DNA from: UBA10329 sp964500205
GTDB taxonomy: Bacteria > Bacteroidota > Bacteroidia > UBA10329
Length of the DNA: 64,000 nt
Assembly (NCBI GenBank): GCA_964500205.1
Contig: CAZCNS010000006.1
Location: forward strand, 186,001-250,000
Direction: 5' to 3'
Below, one piece after another: positions 23,587-32,877 of this stretch (position 1 is the stretch's first letter; each line of letters starts with the position of its first letter). The position numbers and the translations under genes are program-made. Below the pieces are notes generated by a model, which was given only the letters and a program-made list of their open reading frames with translations, was not told the DNA's origin and did not search any database.

Positions 23587-25934
23587 CACGCCAAGTTTAA
23601 GATGTCCATGATCAAGCCTTCGTTCTCCTGCTCCAAGGTCAGAATCTCCTCACTCACTTTCTCCAAGCTGCGCAGCGGCTTGTGCTGGTAGAAGTACTTG
23701 TTGAAGCTGATCTCGTAACCGATCTTGGTCTTGTCGAGGTCTATCCATGCTTCCTCCACATGCGGCTTCACCTCCCGTAAGAAATAGGCATGTATGTTTT
23801 CGGCCAACGGCACGCTTTCGCTGTCGCGCAGGTCGGTCTGGTTCTCGTAAACGATGTATTCGTTGGGTTTGCCACTTGGGTAGTAGCCATGATCGGGCAA
23901 TTGTGCTACCGTGCAATCCAAATGATGCAGGAGATGGTCGAGCTTGTCGCCACTCAGCTTCTGCGTTTTCTTGATCACCTTTTCGGCTGTCTCGTCATAC
24001 CAGCTTACAGCCGAAAGAATGACGTTGAGCTGGGCAGCAGACGGTTTGATCTTGTGCTTTTTGACGGCACTGTTCACCTTATCCCGAAACAGGTTGAAAT
24101 CGCGGTACTCGTCACCGCCTATCTCGTGCATGATCATGGTGGCAAAACCAAAGAGGGTTCTGTACTTTTCCCAATGCGCAGGATTGCAAAGCTCTTTTCT
24201 GTGTTTCGCGCTCAGGTCGAGATCGTTCTTCTCGCACCATTGCAGCAATTCTTTTTCAATGCCTTTCAGGTCGGTATAGACCTTTTCGCCATAGGTCTGG
24301 TAGGCCCATTGCATGGGTTCTTTCAAGCTCTTGTCAAACCGGAGTTCAGCAATGCGCTCTGCGGTGAACTGTGCCTTGAGCCGTGCTGGGCGGTCAATGG
24401 TCACTTTGTAGTAACCGAAATCGGTGTTGTTAAAGACCTTGGCGGCCAAGCCATCTTCGCTCTGGCGCTCAACGTTCTCAAAATTCATGTACGCATCTTG
24501 TATCTCTTGGATGTGTGCTGGCGTCAGTTCGCAGTTCTTGGCACCAAGGTTCTTGCGCAGTTTGGCGTAGCGTTGAGAGGCATCAATGAGCAGTACTTTA
24601 CCTCTTCGCTTGGCTTCCTTGTTGTTGTGCAGAATCCAGATGTAGGTGGTAATGCCTGTGTTGTAAAAAAGGTTGTTCGGTAGCTGAATGATGCAATCCA
24701 GCCAATCGTTCTCAATGATGTGTCTGCGGATGTTGCTTTCGCCCCCTCCGGCATCGCCCGTGAACAGGCTGGAGCCATTGTGTACCGAAGCAATGCGCGA
24801 ACCCAACGGGCTTTGGGCCGTTGACTTCATCTTGCTCACCATTTCCATCAGGAAGAGCAACTGCCCATCGGACGAACGTGGAGTGGCATCGGCTGCTTCT
24901 TCCTTGCCCCAATAATCGTTGAGCTGTACAATGAAACGCGGGTCAATGATGGTGTTTCCATCCTTGATATGTTTCACTTCGCTTGCCCACGACTTGCCAT
25001 AAGGCGGATTCGAGAGCATGAAATCGAAGGTGTGGCCTGAGAACTCATCAGTAGAAAGGGTAGAACCCACGCGGATGTTCTCGGGGTTGTTGCCCTTGAT
25101 CATCATATCCGACTTGCAGATGGCGTAGGTCTCATCGTTGATCTCTTTGCCATACAGGTACACATCGCCCGTGGCCCGGATCGCTCCGTCCTCATCCTTG
25201 ATGAAGTTCTGCGATTCGGTAAGCATACCGCCCGAACCACAGGCCGGGTCGTAAATGGTCATGACGGGCGGCAATTGGTCTTTGATGGGGTCAAAGACAA
25301 TGTGCGTCATCAGGTCAATTACCTCACGGGGCGTGAAGTGTTCCCCAGCCTCTTCGTTGTTCTCCTCATTGAACTTGCGGATAAGCTCTTCAAACACATA
25401 GCCCATTCCCAAATTGGAAAGCGGGGGTAGTTTTCTCCCGTCCGGGTCTTCCTTTTCAAAGGGCGTCAGGTTAATGTGTGGCGATGTGAATTTTTCGAGC
25501 ACATCCAACAGCACATCTTTAGATGCCATGTGCTTAACTTGACCCTTCAGTTTGAATTTGTCGATGATCTCCTTGACATTTGGGCTGAACCCGTTCAGGT
25601 ACTCCTCAAAATTGGCCTGAAGTATCTGCTGACTATTAGTGGCCGTGTCATGCAATCGCTGCATGGTCCACTGGCTCGTATTGTAGAACACATAGCCGCT
25701 GGCATCACGCAATCCGGTCTCATCCCATTCGGTAAAGCCTGCTTCATCGCGTTGGAAAGCGAGCTCTTCCATTACGGCCTCCTTGGTGGGTTCAAGCAGT
25801 GCATCCAACCTACGGAGCACCACCATGGGCAGGATCACATCGCGGTATTTCCCCCTTACATATACATCTCTGAGGCAATCGTCAGCGATTGACCAGATGA
25901 AGGAAATGAGTCTATTGTGTACTGCTTGGTTCAT
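23586..25934 (-). CDS. hsdM: Type I restriction-modification, M (DNA adenine methyltransferase) subunit
   Basis: 782 residues. The N-terminal helical HsdM_N domain (SIADDCLRDVYVRGKYRDVI) is followed by the N6-adenine methyltransferase domain with motif I (YDPACGSGGML, ~residue 230) and motif IV (NPPY, ~310), including the GEHFTPREV segment before motif I. The C-terminal ~250 residues are a helical extension contacting HsdS; this long form is typical of one HsdM class. The product methylates host sites using S-adenosylmethionine. Ribosome-binding site AAAAGGAA. An open frame for an N-terminus of a different HsdM class lies immediately upstream. Confidence 0.95.
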   Translation of the reverse strand: MNQAVHNRLISFIWSIADDCLRDVYVRGKYRDVILPMVVLRRLDALLEPTKEAVMEELAFQRDEAGFTEWDETGLRDASGYVFYNTSQWTMQRLHDTATNSQQILQANFEEYLNGFSPNVKEIIDKFKLKGQVKHMASKDVLLDVLEKFTSPHINLTPFEKEDPDGRKLPPLSNLGMGYVFEELIRKFNEENNEEAGEHFTPREVIDLMTHIVFDPIKDQLPPVMTIYDPACGSGGMLTESQNFIKDEDGAIRATGDVYLYGKEINDETYAICKSDMMIKGNNPENIRVGSTLSTDEFSGHTFDFMLSNPPYGKSWASEVKHIKDGNTIIDPRFIVQLNDYWGKEEAADATPRSSDGQLLFLMEMVSKMKSTAQSPLGSRIASVHNGSSLFTGDAGGGESNIRRHIIENDWLDCIIQLPNNLFYNTGITTYIWILHNNKEAKRRGKVLLIDASQRYAKLRKNLGAKNCELTPAHIQEIQDAYMNFENVERQSEDGLAAKVFNNTDFGYYKVTIDRPARLKAQFTAERIAELRFDKSLKEPMQWAYQTYGEKVYTDLKGIEKELLQWCEKNDLDLSAKHRKELCNPAHWEKYRTLFGFATMIMHEIGGDEYRDFNLFRDKVNSAVKKHKIKPSAAQLNVILSAVSWYDETAEKVIKKTQKLSGDKLDHLLHHLDCTVAQLPDHGYYPSGKPNEYIVYENQTDLRDSESVPLAENIHAYFLREVKPHVEEAWIDLDKTKIGYEISFNKYFYQHKPLRSLEKVSEEILTLEQENEGLIMDILNLA

Positions 25935-25967
25935 TGTGTCCGGTTCCTTTTTTTAATCACAGCTAAT

Positions 25968-26117
25968 CTACCGCTGATTTCTCTCATCAGCTTGCTCCAA
26001 CTGGCTCAAGTTGCGCAGGAAGAGTATCCACGAGGTCTGCTCTATGTAGTCGAGTTCGGAGTCGGTCTCCCTGCGGAGCACGTCATCAATGTTCTTGAAG
26101 GTCTGGTCGAAGTTCAT
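25968..26117 (-). pseudogene. Relic of a second hsdM: N-terminal 49 residues only
   Basis: An ATG at 26117 opens a 49-residue frame (MNFDQTFKNIDDVLRRETDS, then ELDYIEQTSWILFLRNL) closed by a TAG at 25970. This is the N-terminus of the other common class of type I methylase subunits, where the sequence continues into a long HsdM_N domain. Here it diverges after about residue 40 and stops. It is upstream of the intact hsdM, in the same frame but with two stops between. Best read as the remnant of a replaced restriction system; retention as a tiny functional protein cannot be excluded. Confidence 0.65.
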
Positions 26118-26193
26118 GCGTTGGTTTCGAGGGGGTGAACTTACTACTTACCCTTTTATGTCGATTGCAAAACAAACAGAACAGCCTTAAAAA

Positions 26194-26724
26194 TCATCCG
26201 AGCGGCCTTCCCCCAACCTCCTCATACACCCGAATCCGCAGGCTGTGCAGCAAAGCCCCCTCATCGGGGTGCCAGTGGTCGTCATCGGCCACCACCCGCA
26301 CAAGGGCCGTAAGCGAGGCGCCCTCCCGCATCAGGTTGTGCAGCACTTTATTGTCCCTTCGCGCTATGTAGCCCAGTTTGTGGCTGTTCCAGTGTACCTC
26401 AATGGCCCGGTGGTCGTGCGGGTTGTCAGGCTCAAGGCGCAGCGTGGCCGCATGCTCCGCGTAGGTCGTCCCGCTGGAGGGGTTTATCTGGTACATACGT
26501 TTTGGCAGGCCATGAGGAGGAGTGGGAGGGGAGCTGCCACGGTCAGCGCGGGTCTGCATCAACAGTGGCCGCACCTGCTCAAAGTCGTAGTAGCGCAGTC
26601 CGGCCACGGTGCCGCTGTACAGGTAACGCCTTGCAGGAGCGGGCGAGGCCACCGCTGCGGGCCGGAACAACGCCATGCCCAGTCCAGAGGAGAGCAATGC
26701 ACGGAGGAAATCCAAACGCTTCAT
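26194..26724 (-). CDS. Exported HIRAN-domain protein
   Basis: 176 residues. A hydrophobic N-terminus (MKRLDFLRALLSSGLGMALF) looks like a signal peptide. After a Pro-rich linker the C-terminal ~100 residues carry the HIRAN pattern: LRLEPDNPHDHRAIEV, then HKLGYIARRDNKVLHNLM. HIRAN domains bind 3' ends of single-stranded DNA in helicase-associated proteins such as HLTF; stand-alone bacterial copies exist. Export is unusual for a DNA-binding domain. The gene is upstream of, and parallel to, the restriction island, 76 bases before the hsdM relic. Confidence 0.75.
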   Translation of the reverse strand: MKRLDFLRALLSSGLGMALFRPAAVASPAPARRYLYSGTVAGLRYYDFEQVRPLLMQTRADRGSSPPTPPHGLPKRMYQINPSSGTTYAEHAATLRLEPDNPHDHRAIEVHWNSHKLGYIARRDNKVLHNLMREGASLTALVRVVADDDHWHPDEGALLHSLRIRVYEEVGGRPLG

Positions 26725-26765
26725 GGCAGGAGGTCTTACAAGGTTCGCAGCAAACCAACAGCCCC

Positions 26766-26799
26766 AGACCGTAACCTATTTACGGTCTGATCTTTTTTT
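26766..26799 (+). terminator. Hairpin followed by T-run (terminator-like) at the left edge of the repeat block
   Basis: Perfect 9-base stem AGACCGTAA / TTACGGTCT (26766-26774 and 26780-26788) with a 5-base loop, followed by GATCTTTTTTTC on the plus strand. No plus-strand gene ends here, so it may be the first element of the degenerate repeat block rather than a working terminator. Confidence 0.4.
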
Positions 26800-26950
26800 C
26801 ATCGGTATCCGTGAGGCCTCCGCCTGAGGCACATCGCTTACGGTCTCAACTTTTATCTTCATTGGTGTCCGTGAGCTCACCGCCTTTGGCGGTTCCGTCA
26901 TAGACTGCTATTTTTTATTGATGGTGGCTGAGAGCGCTTCGCATCAGACG
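26780..26950. repeat. Three degenerate tandem repeats of about 58-60 bp
   Basis: Units begin near 26780, 26838 and 26898. Units 1 and 2 share TTACGGTCT, a T-rich stretch, CAT(C/T)GGT(A/G)TCCGTGAG and an internal GC-rich hairpin (GCCTC-CGCCT-GAGGC in unit 1; ACCGCC-TTT-GGCGGT at 26879-26893 in unit 2). Unit 3 is more decayed. The arrangement resembles an intergenic palindromic repeat family. No coding potential. Confidence 0.6.
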
Positions 26951-27040
26951 AATCGATCATAAACCGCACATTCATGGCCGTTGGAAGCCAATCTCGTCCG
27001 TCAGGCAGACAACAATCCCACTAACGCGAGAACACACAAG

Positions 27041-27238
27041 TCCCACAAGTCCTACAAGCCCTACAAGTATCACAAGTATCACAAGTCCCACAAGTCCCAC
27101 AGGTCCCACAAATCCCACAGGTCCCACAAATCCCACAAGTCCTGCAAGTCCCACAAGTCCTACAAGTCCCACAAGTCCCACAAGTATCACAAGCTCCGTC
27201 AGTCCCATAAGCATCATCAGTCCCACAAGTCCCACAAC
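27041..27238. repeat. 9-bp minisatellite, about 22 copies
   Basis: Twenty-two consecutive nonamers with consensus TCCCACAAG; common variants TATCACAAG, TCCTACAAG, TCCCACAGG and TCCCACAAA. A partial copy precedes it. Unit length is a multiple of three and the consensus has no stop, so all frames stay open through it and produce false open frames (for example Ser-His-Lys repeats). No start context, signal peptide or neighbour supports translation. Confidence 0.93.
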
Positions 27239-27791
27239 CCTCATCCCCCCGCAAACCCCGATGGCAACCCTCCATACCCCCTCTATTCTTACGCACTCAA
27301 TACCCTTAAAAAGAAGGGGCAAAACACGCAAACCACCGCCAGAGCGTATTTCGGTCGCGTTAAATTTTGTTTCCGACTTACGTCATAGCGTTTCAGACGC
27401 ATGCAGATCCTCTTCTGACACACCAACTCCATCTTCAGACGCAGGGACGCGCCCCTCCGTCATTTTCCTGAGAGGCTCGGTTGCATTCCCCTGCCATTGC
27501 ATCAGCAGTGATAACCTGTCGAGAGCAGTTGCTGTGGTTTCGTGTGCATGAGGCCCATTTTAGGTCAAGGTTTCCGGCACTGTCCATGCCACGGCTCGCC
27601 CCTCAAAGCGTTTACATGCACCGATACCGCTCATTTTCATACACCTGGTCGCTGCTTCTTGCACCACGGCATCGGCCTGCACACGCGGCATCGCATTGCT
27701 CCATTCCGCTGGCAGCGCTTTCCATGGCCCTATGTTGGAAAGTGGCACCAAACCCCTGCGCAGACGCCCCTCCTTCACGTACGTTTGACCC
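27239..27791. other. Non-coding stretch before the symporter gene
   Basis: About 550 bases between the minisatellite and the symporter start. Short open frames exist on both strands but none has a convincing start, composition or family resemblance, and several merely run out of the repeat or into the symporter. No promoter element of the TAnnTTTG type could be placed with confidence. I see no RNA gene. Confidence 0.5.
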
Positions 27792-29249
27792 GTGACCCCA
27801 TTGCTCATCCTCTCTATCATTACCGCCTACTTCGCGGTGCTGTTCGTCATCGGCCACCTCACATCCAAAGGTGCCGACAACGACAGCTTCTTCATTGGCA
27901 ACCGCAGCAGCCCGTGGTATGTCGTGGCCTTCGGCATGATAGGCGCATCCCTCAGCGGGGTCACCTTCATCTCCATACCCGGATGGGTGGGCACCAGCGG
28001 TTTCAGCTACATGCAGATGGTGCTGGGCTACCTCGTGGGCTATACCGTCATAGCCCTCATCCTCATGCCGCTCTATTACCGCCTCAACCTCACCAGCATA
28101 TACGGCTATCTGGAGCAACGTTTCGGGCAGGTCAGCTACCGCACAGGCGCATCGTTCTTCCTCCTCTCACGCACCATCGGCTCCGCATTCAGGCTCTACC
28201 TTGTGGCCAATGTGCTGCAACTTACCGTCTTCGATGCCATGGGCGTTCCCTTCGTGGCAACGGTCATCGGCACCATCCTGTTCATTTGGATATACACCAG
28301 CAGAGGAGGCATCCGCACCATCATCTGGACCGACACCCTCCAGACCCTCTTCATGCTCCTTGCCGTGGGCCTCACGGTGGTGGTCATAGGCCGCGAGATG
28401 GGCTGGACACTCCAAGAGGCCATGCGGCAGGTGGCAGATAGCGGCTACTCCAAGGTCTTCTTCTTCGATGATGTCAACGGCAAGCAGTATTTCTGGAAAC
28501 AGTTCCTCAGCGGGGCGTTCATCGCCATCGTCATGACCGGCCTCGACCAGGACATGATGCAGAAGAACCTCTCGTGCCGCAACATCCGCGAGGCGCAGAC
28601 CAACATGTTCACCTTCAGCATCGTGCTGGTGTTCGTCAATCTGGCGTTCCTTGCCCTTGGTGCGCTGCTCTTCATTTATGCGGAGCACATCGGCATGGCC
28701 ATACCCGCAAAGACGGACGACCTCTATCCACTCATAGCCACGGGCGGCCATCTTCCGATAGCGGTGGGCATCCTGTTCATCCTCGGCCTCATTGCAGCCG
28801 CCTATTCCAGTGCCGACTCTGCCCTCACGGCCCTCACCACCTCCGTCTGTGTCGATCTGCTCGACATCCGCAAGCGGCCACAGGAGGTGCAGCAGACACT
28901 TCGCAAAAGGGTGCATATCCTCGTCTCAGCGGCAATGGTGCTGGTCATCGTCATTTTCCGTGCAGTGAATGACGACAGCGTGATCAGTGCGGTGTTCACT
29001 GCCGCAGGCTACACTTACGGCCCGCTGCTGGGGCTCTATGCCTTCGGCCTGATGACCCGCAGGCAGGTGCGCGACCGCTGGGTGCCGGTCGTCTGCGTGC
29101 TTTCGCCCGTCATCTGCTATGTGTTCAACTTGTATTCCGAGGAGCTGATGCACGGATACAAGTTCGGCTTTGAACTGTTGATTCTCAATGGGCTGCTCAC
29201 CTTTACTGGATTGGGTTTGGCCTCCGGAGGTCTCCGTGAAAAGATCTGA
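27792..29249 (+). CDS. Sodium:solute symporter (SSS family)
   Basis: 485 residues with about 13 membrane helices. The N-terminus (LLILSIITAYFAVLFVIGHL) and the segment FFIGNRSSPWYVVAFGMIGA followed by SGVTFISIPGW match the SSS fold, as does AAYSSADSALTALTTSVCVD near residue 340, the region that contributes to the Na+ sites. It uses the sodium gradient to import a solute that cannot be named (sugar, amino acid, proline, sialic acid are all possible). The start is a GTG at 27792. AccA follows with its own promoter, so this gene is probably monocistronic. Confidence 0.88.
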   Translation: MTPLLILSIITAYFAVLFVIGHLTSKGADNDSFFIGNRSSPWYVVAFGMIGASLSGVTFISIPGWVGTSGFSYMQMVLGYLVGYTVIALILMPLYYRLNLTSIYGYLEQRFGQVSYRTGASFFLLSRTIGSAFRLYLVANVLQLTVFDAMGVPFVATVIGTILFIWIYTSRGGIRTIIWTDTLQTLFMLLAVGLTVVVIGREMGWTLQEAMRQVADSGYSKVFFFDDVNGKQYFWKQFLSGAFIAIVMTGLDQDMMQKNLSCRNIREAQTNMFTFSIVLVFVNLAFLALGALLFIYAEHIGMAIPAKTDDLYPLIATGGHLPIAVGILFILGLIAAAYSSADSALTALTTSVCVDLLDIRKRPQEVQQTLRKRVHILVSAAMVLVIVIFRAVNDDSVISAVFTAAGYTYGPLLGLYAFGLMTRRQVRDRWVPVVCVLSPVICYVFNLYSEELMHGYKFGFELLILNGLLTFTGLGLASGGLREKI

Positions 29250-29295
29250 ATCCCTTTGAGAGTTCGTGTGACGCACCATTGATTTCCGATCGTCT

Positions 29296-29303
29296 TACCT
29301 TCG
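29296..29303 (+). promoter_or_regulatory. Candidate -7 element of accA
   Basis: TACCTTCG, one base from consensus, 21 bases upstream of the accA ATG at 29324. It supports that ATG over an earlier in-frame start at 29279, which lies upstream of the promoter. Confidence 0.55.
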
Positions 29304-29323
29304 CAGCCCCAAACCCCATAGGC

Positions 29324-30313
29324 ATGACCTTCCTCGATTTCGAGCAGGACATCAAGGAGCTGGTGGAACAGCTTGACAAGACCAAGGCCATTCAGGAGAA
29401 AGGCAAGGTCGATGTCAGCAAGACCATCACGGATCTTGAGGAGAGCATACAGCAGGCCCGCCAGCGCATCTATGCCGATCTCACCCCTTGGCAGCGTGTG
29501 CAGGTTTCCCGCCACGTGGAGCGTCCCTATGCGTTGGCCCACATCAAAGCCCTGAGCAACGGCACTTTCGTAGAACTGCATGGCGACCGCACCGTGAAGG
29601 ACGACAAGGCCATGGTAGGCGGTTTCGGCAGCATTGATGGCAAAACCGTGATGTTCATCGGCCAGCAGAAAGGCATCAACGCCAAGATGCGCGTTTATCG
29701 CAACTTCGGCATGGCCAACCCCGAGGGCTACCGCAAGGCATTGCGCCTGATGAAGTTGGCCGAGAAGTTCAACAAGCCCATCATCACCTTCATCGACACA
29801 CCTGGAGCTTATCCCGGCATCGAGGCTGAGGAGCGCGGTCAGGGCGAGGCCATTGCCCGCAACCTCATCGAGATGATGCAACTCCGTGTACCCGTCATCT
29901 GTATTGTGATAGGGGAGGGGGCATCGGGCGGTGCGCTGGGCATTGGCATCGGTGACAAGGTGTTCATGCTCGAGAATGCGTGGTATTCGGTCATCTCTCC
30001 CGAGAGCTGCAGTACTATCCTATGGCGCACCCGCGAACAGAAGGAACAGGCAGCGGCCGCGCTCAAGCTCACCGCACCGGACATGCTGCAGCACGGCCTC
30101 ATTGACGGCATCATACCAGAACCGATCGGTGGTGCGCACAGCGACCTGGAGAGCACTTTTCAGTTCGTTAGAAAGGAGGTGAAGAAGCACCTCACGCGGC
30201 TGTCCAAACAGGATGCCGATGAGCGGATCCTTAAGCGCATCGATAAGTTCAGCGCAATGGGCAGCTATATCGAGCAGGAGGTGGTGCCGAAAGTGGAGAA
30301 GGCCACCATATGA
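29324..30313 (+). CDS. accA: Acetyl-CoA carboxylase, carboxyltransferase subunit alpha
   Basis: 329 residues, full length. AccA with AccD transfers carboxyl from carboxybiotin to acetyl-CoA, giving malonyl-CoA for fatty acid synthesis. The N-terminal helical segment (MTFLDFEQDIKELVEQLDKT), the HGDRTVKDDKAMVGG motif, the DTPGAYPG turn, the oxyanion glycine-rich GEGASGGALGIGIGD and the C-terminal GIIPEP are all present. The start fits both the family N-terminus and the promoter at 29296. It is convergent with moxR with only 7 bases between. Confidence 0.97.
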   Translation: MTFLDFEQDIKELVEQLDKTKAIQEKGKVDVSKTITDLEESIQQARQRIYADLTPWQRVQVSRHVERPYALAHIKALSNGTFVELHGDRTVKDDKAMVGGFGSIDGKTVMFIGQQKGINAKMRVYRNFGMANPEGYRKALRLMKLAEKFNKPIITFIDTPGAYPGIEAEERGQGEAIARNLIEMMQLRVPVICIVIGEGASGGALGIGIGDKVFMLENAWYSVISPESCSTILWRTREQKEQAAAALKLTAPDMLQHGLIDGIIPEPIGGAHSDLESTFQFVRKEVKKHLTRLSKQDADERILKRIDKFSAMGSYIEQEVVPKVEKATI

Positions 30314-30320
30314 TCAAAGG

Positions 30321-31289
<969 letters not shown>

Positions 31290-31313
31290 GTTTTTTCAGT
31301 TAAATCGCTGTTT

Positions 31314-31369
31314 GCTACTCGCCATTCGCCAAGCTGCAATCAACATTCATCAATCAACAATCATTTCCG
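31314..31369. repeat. Degenerate heptanucleotide tract between surA and moxR
   Basis: Eight consecutive 7-mers in phase: GCTACTC, GCCATTC, GCCAAGC, TGCAATC, AACATTC, ATCAATC, AACAATC, ATTTCCG. Most share a C at position 7 and neighbouring units are alike. It occupies most of the 112-base gap between the surA-like stop and the moxR start. Confidence 0.7.
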
Positions 31370-31401
31370 CAGTCGCGGGGTTTCGCTTCGCTCAACAATC
31401 C

Positions 31402-32781
31402 TTAGTCTTTTTTCATCCCCACTTTAGGCGCACTCCAAGCGTGCAGAAACGGACAGTCTGTGAAGTCATCATGGATTTTCACATATGTCTTGGATAGTTT
31501 GCTGCCGATCCAGTCGTCAATGACTGTGTTCTGCTTGTTCATCAGTGCGGCCTGCTGGATTTTCTGATAATCATCTTGCAGGTTGGCAATGTGCGGTTCT
31601 GTACGTGATTTCAGGTAGTAGATATTGTAAGACTCTTTGCCATCGGGCGAGAAGGAGCGCACGGGCTTGGAATATTCGCCCGGTTTCATTTTCTCCATGG
31701 TGAGAAATAGCTTCGGGTCTATCATGCTCAATTGGTCCATCTCAAACCGTGATGTCGATGTCTGGGGATTGTACATCATGCCTCCATTGATGCGGCTCTC
31801 CTCATCGTCCGAGAACTTCTCTGCGGCATATGAGAACTTTATAGAGTCGGAGATGAGCAGACTGTATATGCTGTCGAGAAAAAGGCGTGCCCGTTCCATG
31901 TCTTCGATACTCGTCTTAGGTTTGATGAGAATGTGACGAACGTTGACCTGTTCGCCCCTTCGTTCCATCATCTGCATGAAGTGAAAGCCGAACTGTGACT
32001 CGAAGACCTTGGAGACAGAGTCTTCTTGCAGCCTGAAAGCGATGGCATCGAACTCCGGAACCATCATGCCGCGCTTGAAGAAGCCCAGTTCACCACCCTT
32101 TTTGGCCGACCCAGGGTCCTCCGAGTACAGTATCGCCAGAGCACGGAATCCTTCCCCGTCCAAGACACGCTGGCGAAGTTCCTCGGCTTTCTTGCGCGAC
32201 TCAGCCTTCTGCTCGGCAGTGACCTCAGGCCGTTTCATGATGCGGCCCAGTTCCAGCTCGGCATTGATGTAAGGCAGGCTGTCTTTCGGAATGCTGTTGA
32301 AATAGTTGCGCACCTCGGCCGGGGTCACCTTCACATCACCGGTGATTTTCTGTTGCATGCGCTGGGTAAGCAACTGGTTCTTGATGAGCTCGCGGAACTC
32401 GTCCTTGATTTCCAGGATCGATTTCTCGTAGTACTCCTCCAACTTCTCCTGCGAACCGAGCTGTGCTATGAAGTAGTCGAGCCTGCGCCCCATCTCATCC
32501 TCTACCTCAGCATCGCCCACCTCCAAGCTGTCCACCTTCGACTGGTGCAGGAGCAGGTTGCCGTAGAGCAGCTCTTCGAGGATTATACAGCGGCTATCGT
32601 CATCAGGCTCGTAGCCTTGCGAAAGCATCTGCATGTACTGCGTCTCCAGCTCGGACTGAAGGGTGATGTTGCCGCCCACCACTGCGATCACACGGTCTAT
32701 GGGTCGTCCTTGCGGCTGTGCCATGGCGGGCAATGCCAGCAACGCTGTCAGAAGGATGGTGGTGAGATGTTTAAGGTTCAA
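31402..32781 (-). CDS. surA: Periplasmic peptidyl-prolyl isomerase / chaperone, SurA-like
   Basis: 459 residues. Signal peptide (MNLKHLTTILLTALLALPAM, cleavage after AQ), SurA N-terminal helical domain (DRVIAVVGGNITLQSELETQ), then two parvulin rotamase domains (SEDPGSAKKGGELGFFKRG around residue 220 and a second, more divergent one from VRHILIKPK). SurA assists folding of outer-membrane proteins. The start is a TTG that lies inside a 7-bp-periodic repeat; no in-frame ATG gives a signal peptide. One base-level oddity is therefore the repeat-derived start codon. It is upstream of moxR but probably separately controlled. Confidence 0.9.
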   Translation of the reverse strand: MNLKHLTTILLTALLALPAMAQPQGRPIDRVIAVVGGNITLQSELETQYMQMLSQGYEPDDDSRCIILEELLYGNLLLHQSKVDSLEVGDAEVEDEMGRRLDYFIAQLGSQEKLEEYYEKSILEIKDEFRELIKNQLLTQRMQQKITGDVKVTPAEVRNYFNSIPKDSLPYINAELELGRIMKRPEVTAEQKAESRKKAEELRQRVLDGEGFRALAILYSEDPGSAKKGGELGFFKRGMMVPEFDAIAFRLQEDSVSKVFESQFGFHFMQMMERRGEQVNVRHILIKPKTSIEDMERARLFLDSIYSLLISDSIKFSYAAEKFSDDEESRINGGMMYNPQTSTSRFEMDQLSMIDPKLFLTMEKMKPGEYSKPVRSFSPDGKESYNIYYLKSRTEPHIANLQDDYQKIQQAALMNKQNTVIDDWIGSKLSKTYVKIHDDFTDCPFLHAWSAPKVGMKKD

Positions 32782-32799
32782 TGTTCAAAGTTTGTTTTG
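32765..32799. repeat. Degenerate heptanucleotide tract at the surA start
   Basis: On the minus strand the 7-mers CAAAACA, AACTTTG, AACATTG, AACCTTA, AACATCT run in phase. The TTG start of surA is contributed by the AACATTG unit. The AACTTTG/AACCTTA units recur before the gene at 41346. Confidence 0.72.
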
Positions 32800-32877
32800 G
32801 CAAAACAAAAAGGGTTGGCTGCATTTTGCCTTGTTCATAGGGGGTGTTCTGGGGCTTTGTCAATTGTTCTTCGCCAA

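Noticed and set aside
27041..27238. CRISPR array
   Set aside because: The unit is 9 bp with no spacers; no cas genes are near.
26981..27388. Open frames through the minisatellite, on both strands, encoding Ser-His-Lys or Gly-Leu-Val type repeats
   Set aside because: A 9-bp unit without stop codons keeps every frame open. There is no start context, signal peptide or non-repeat conserved sequence.
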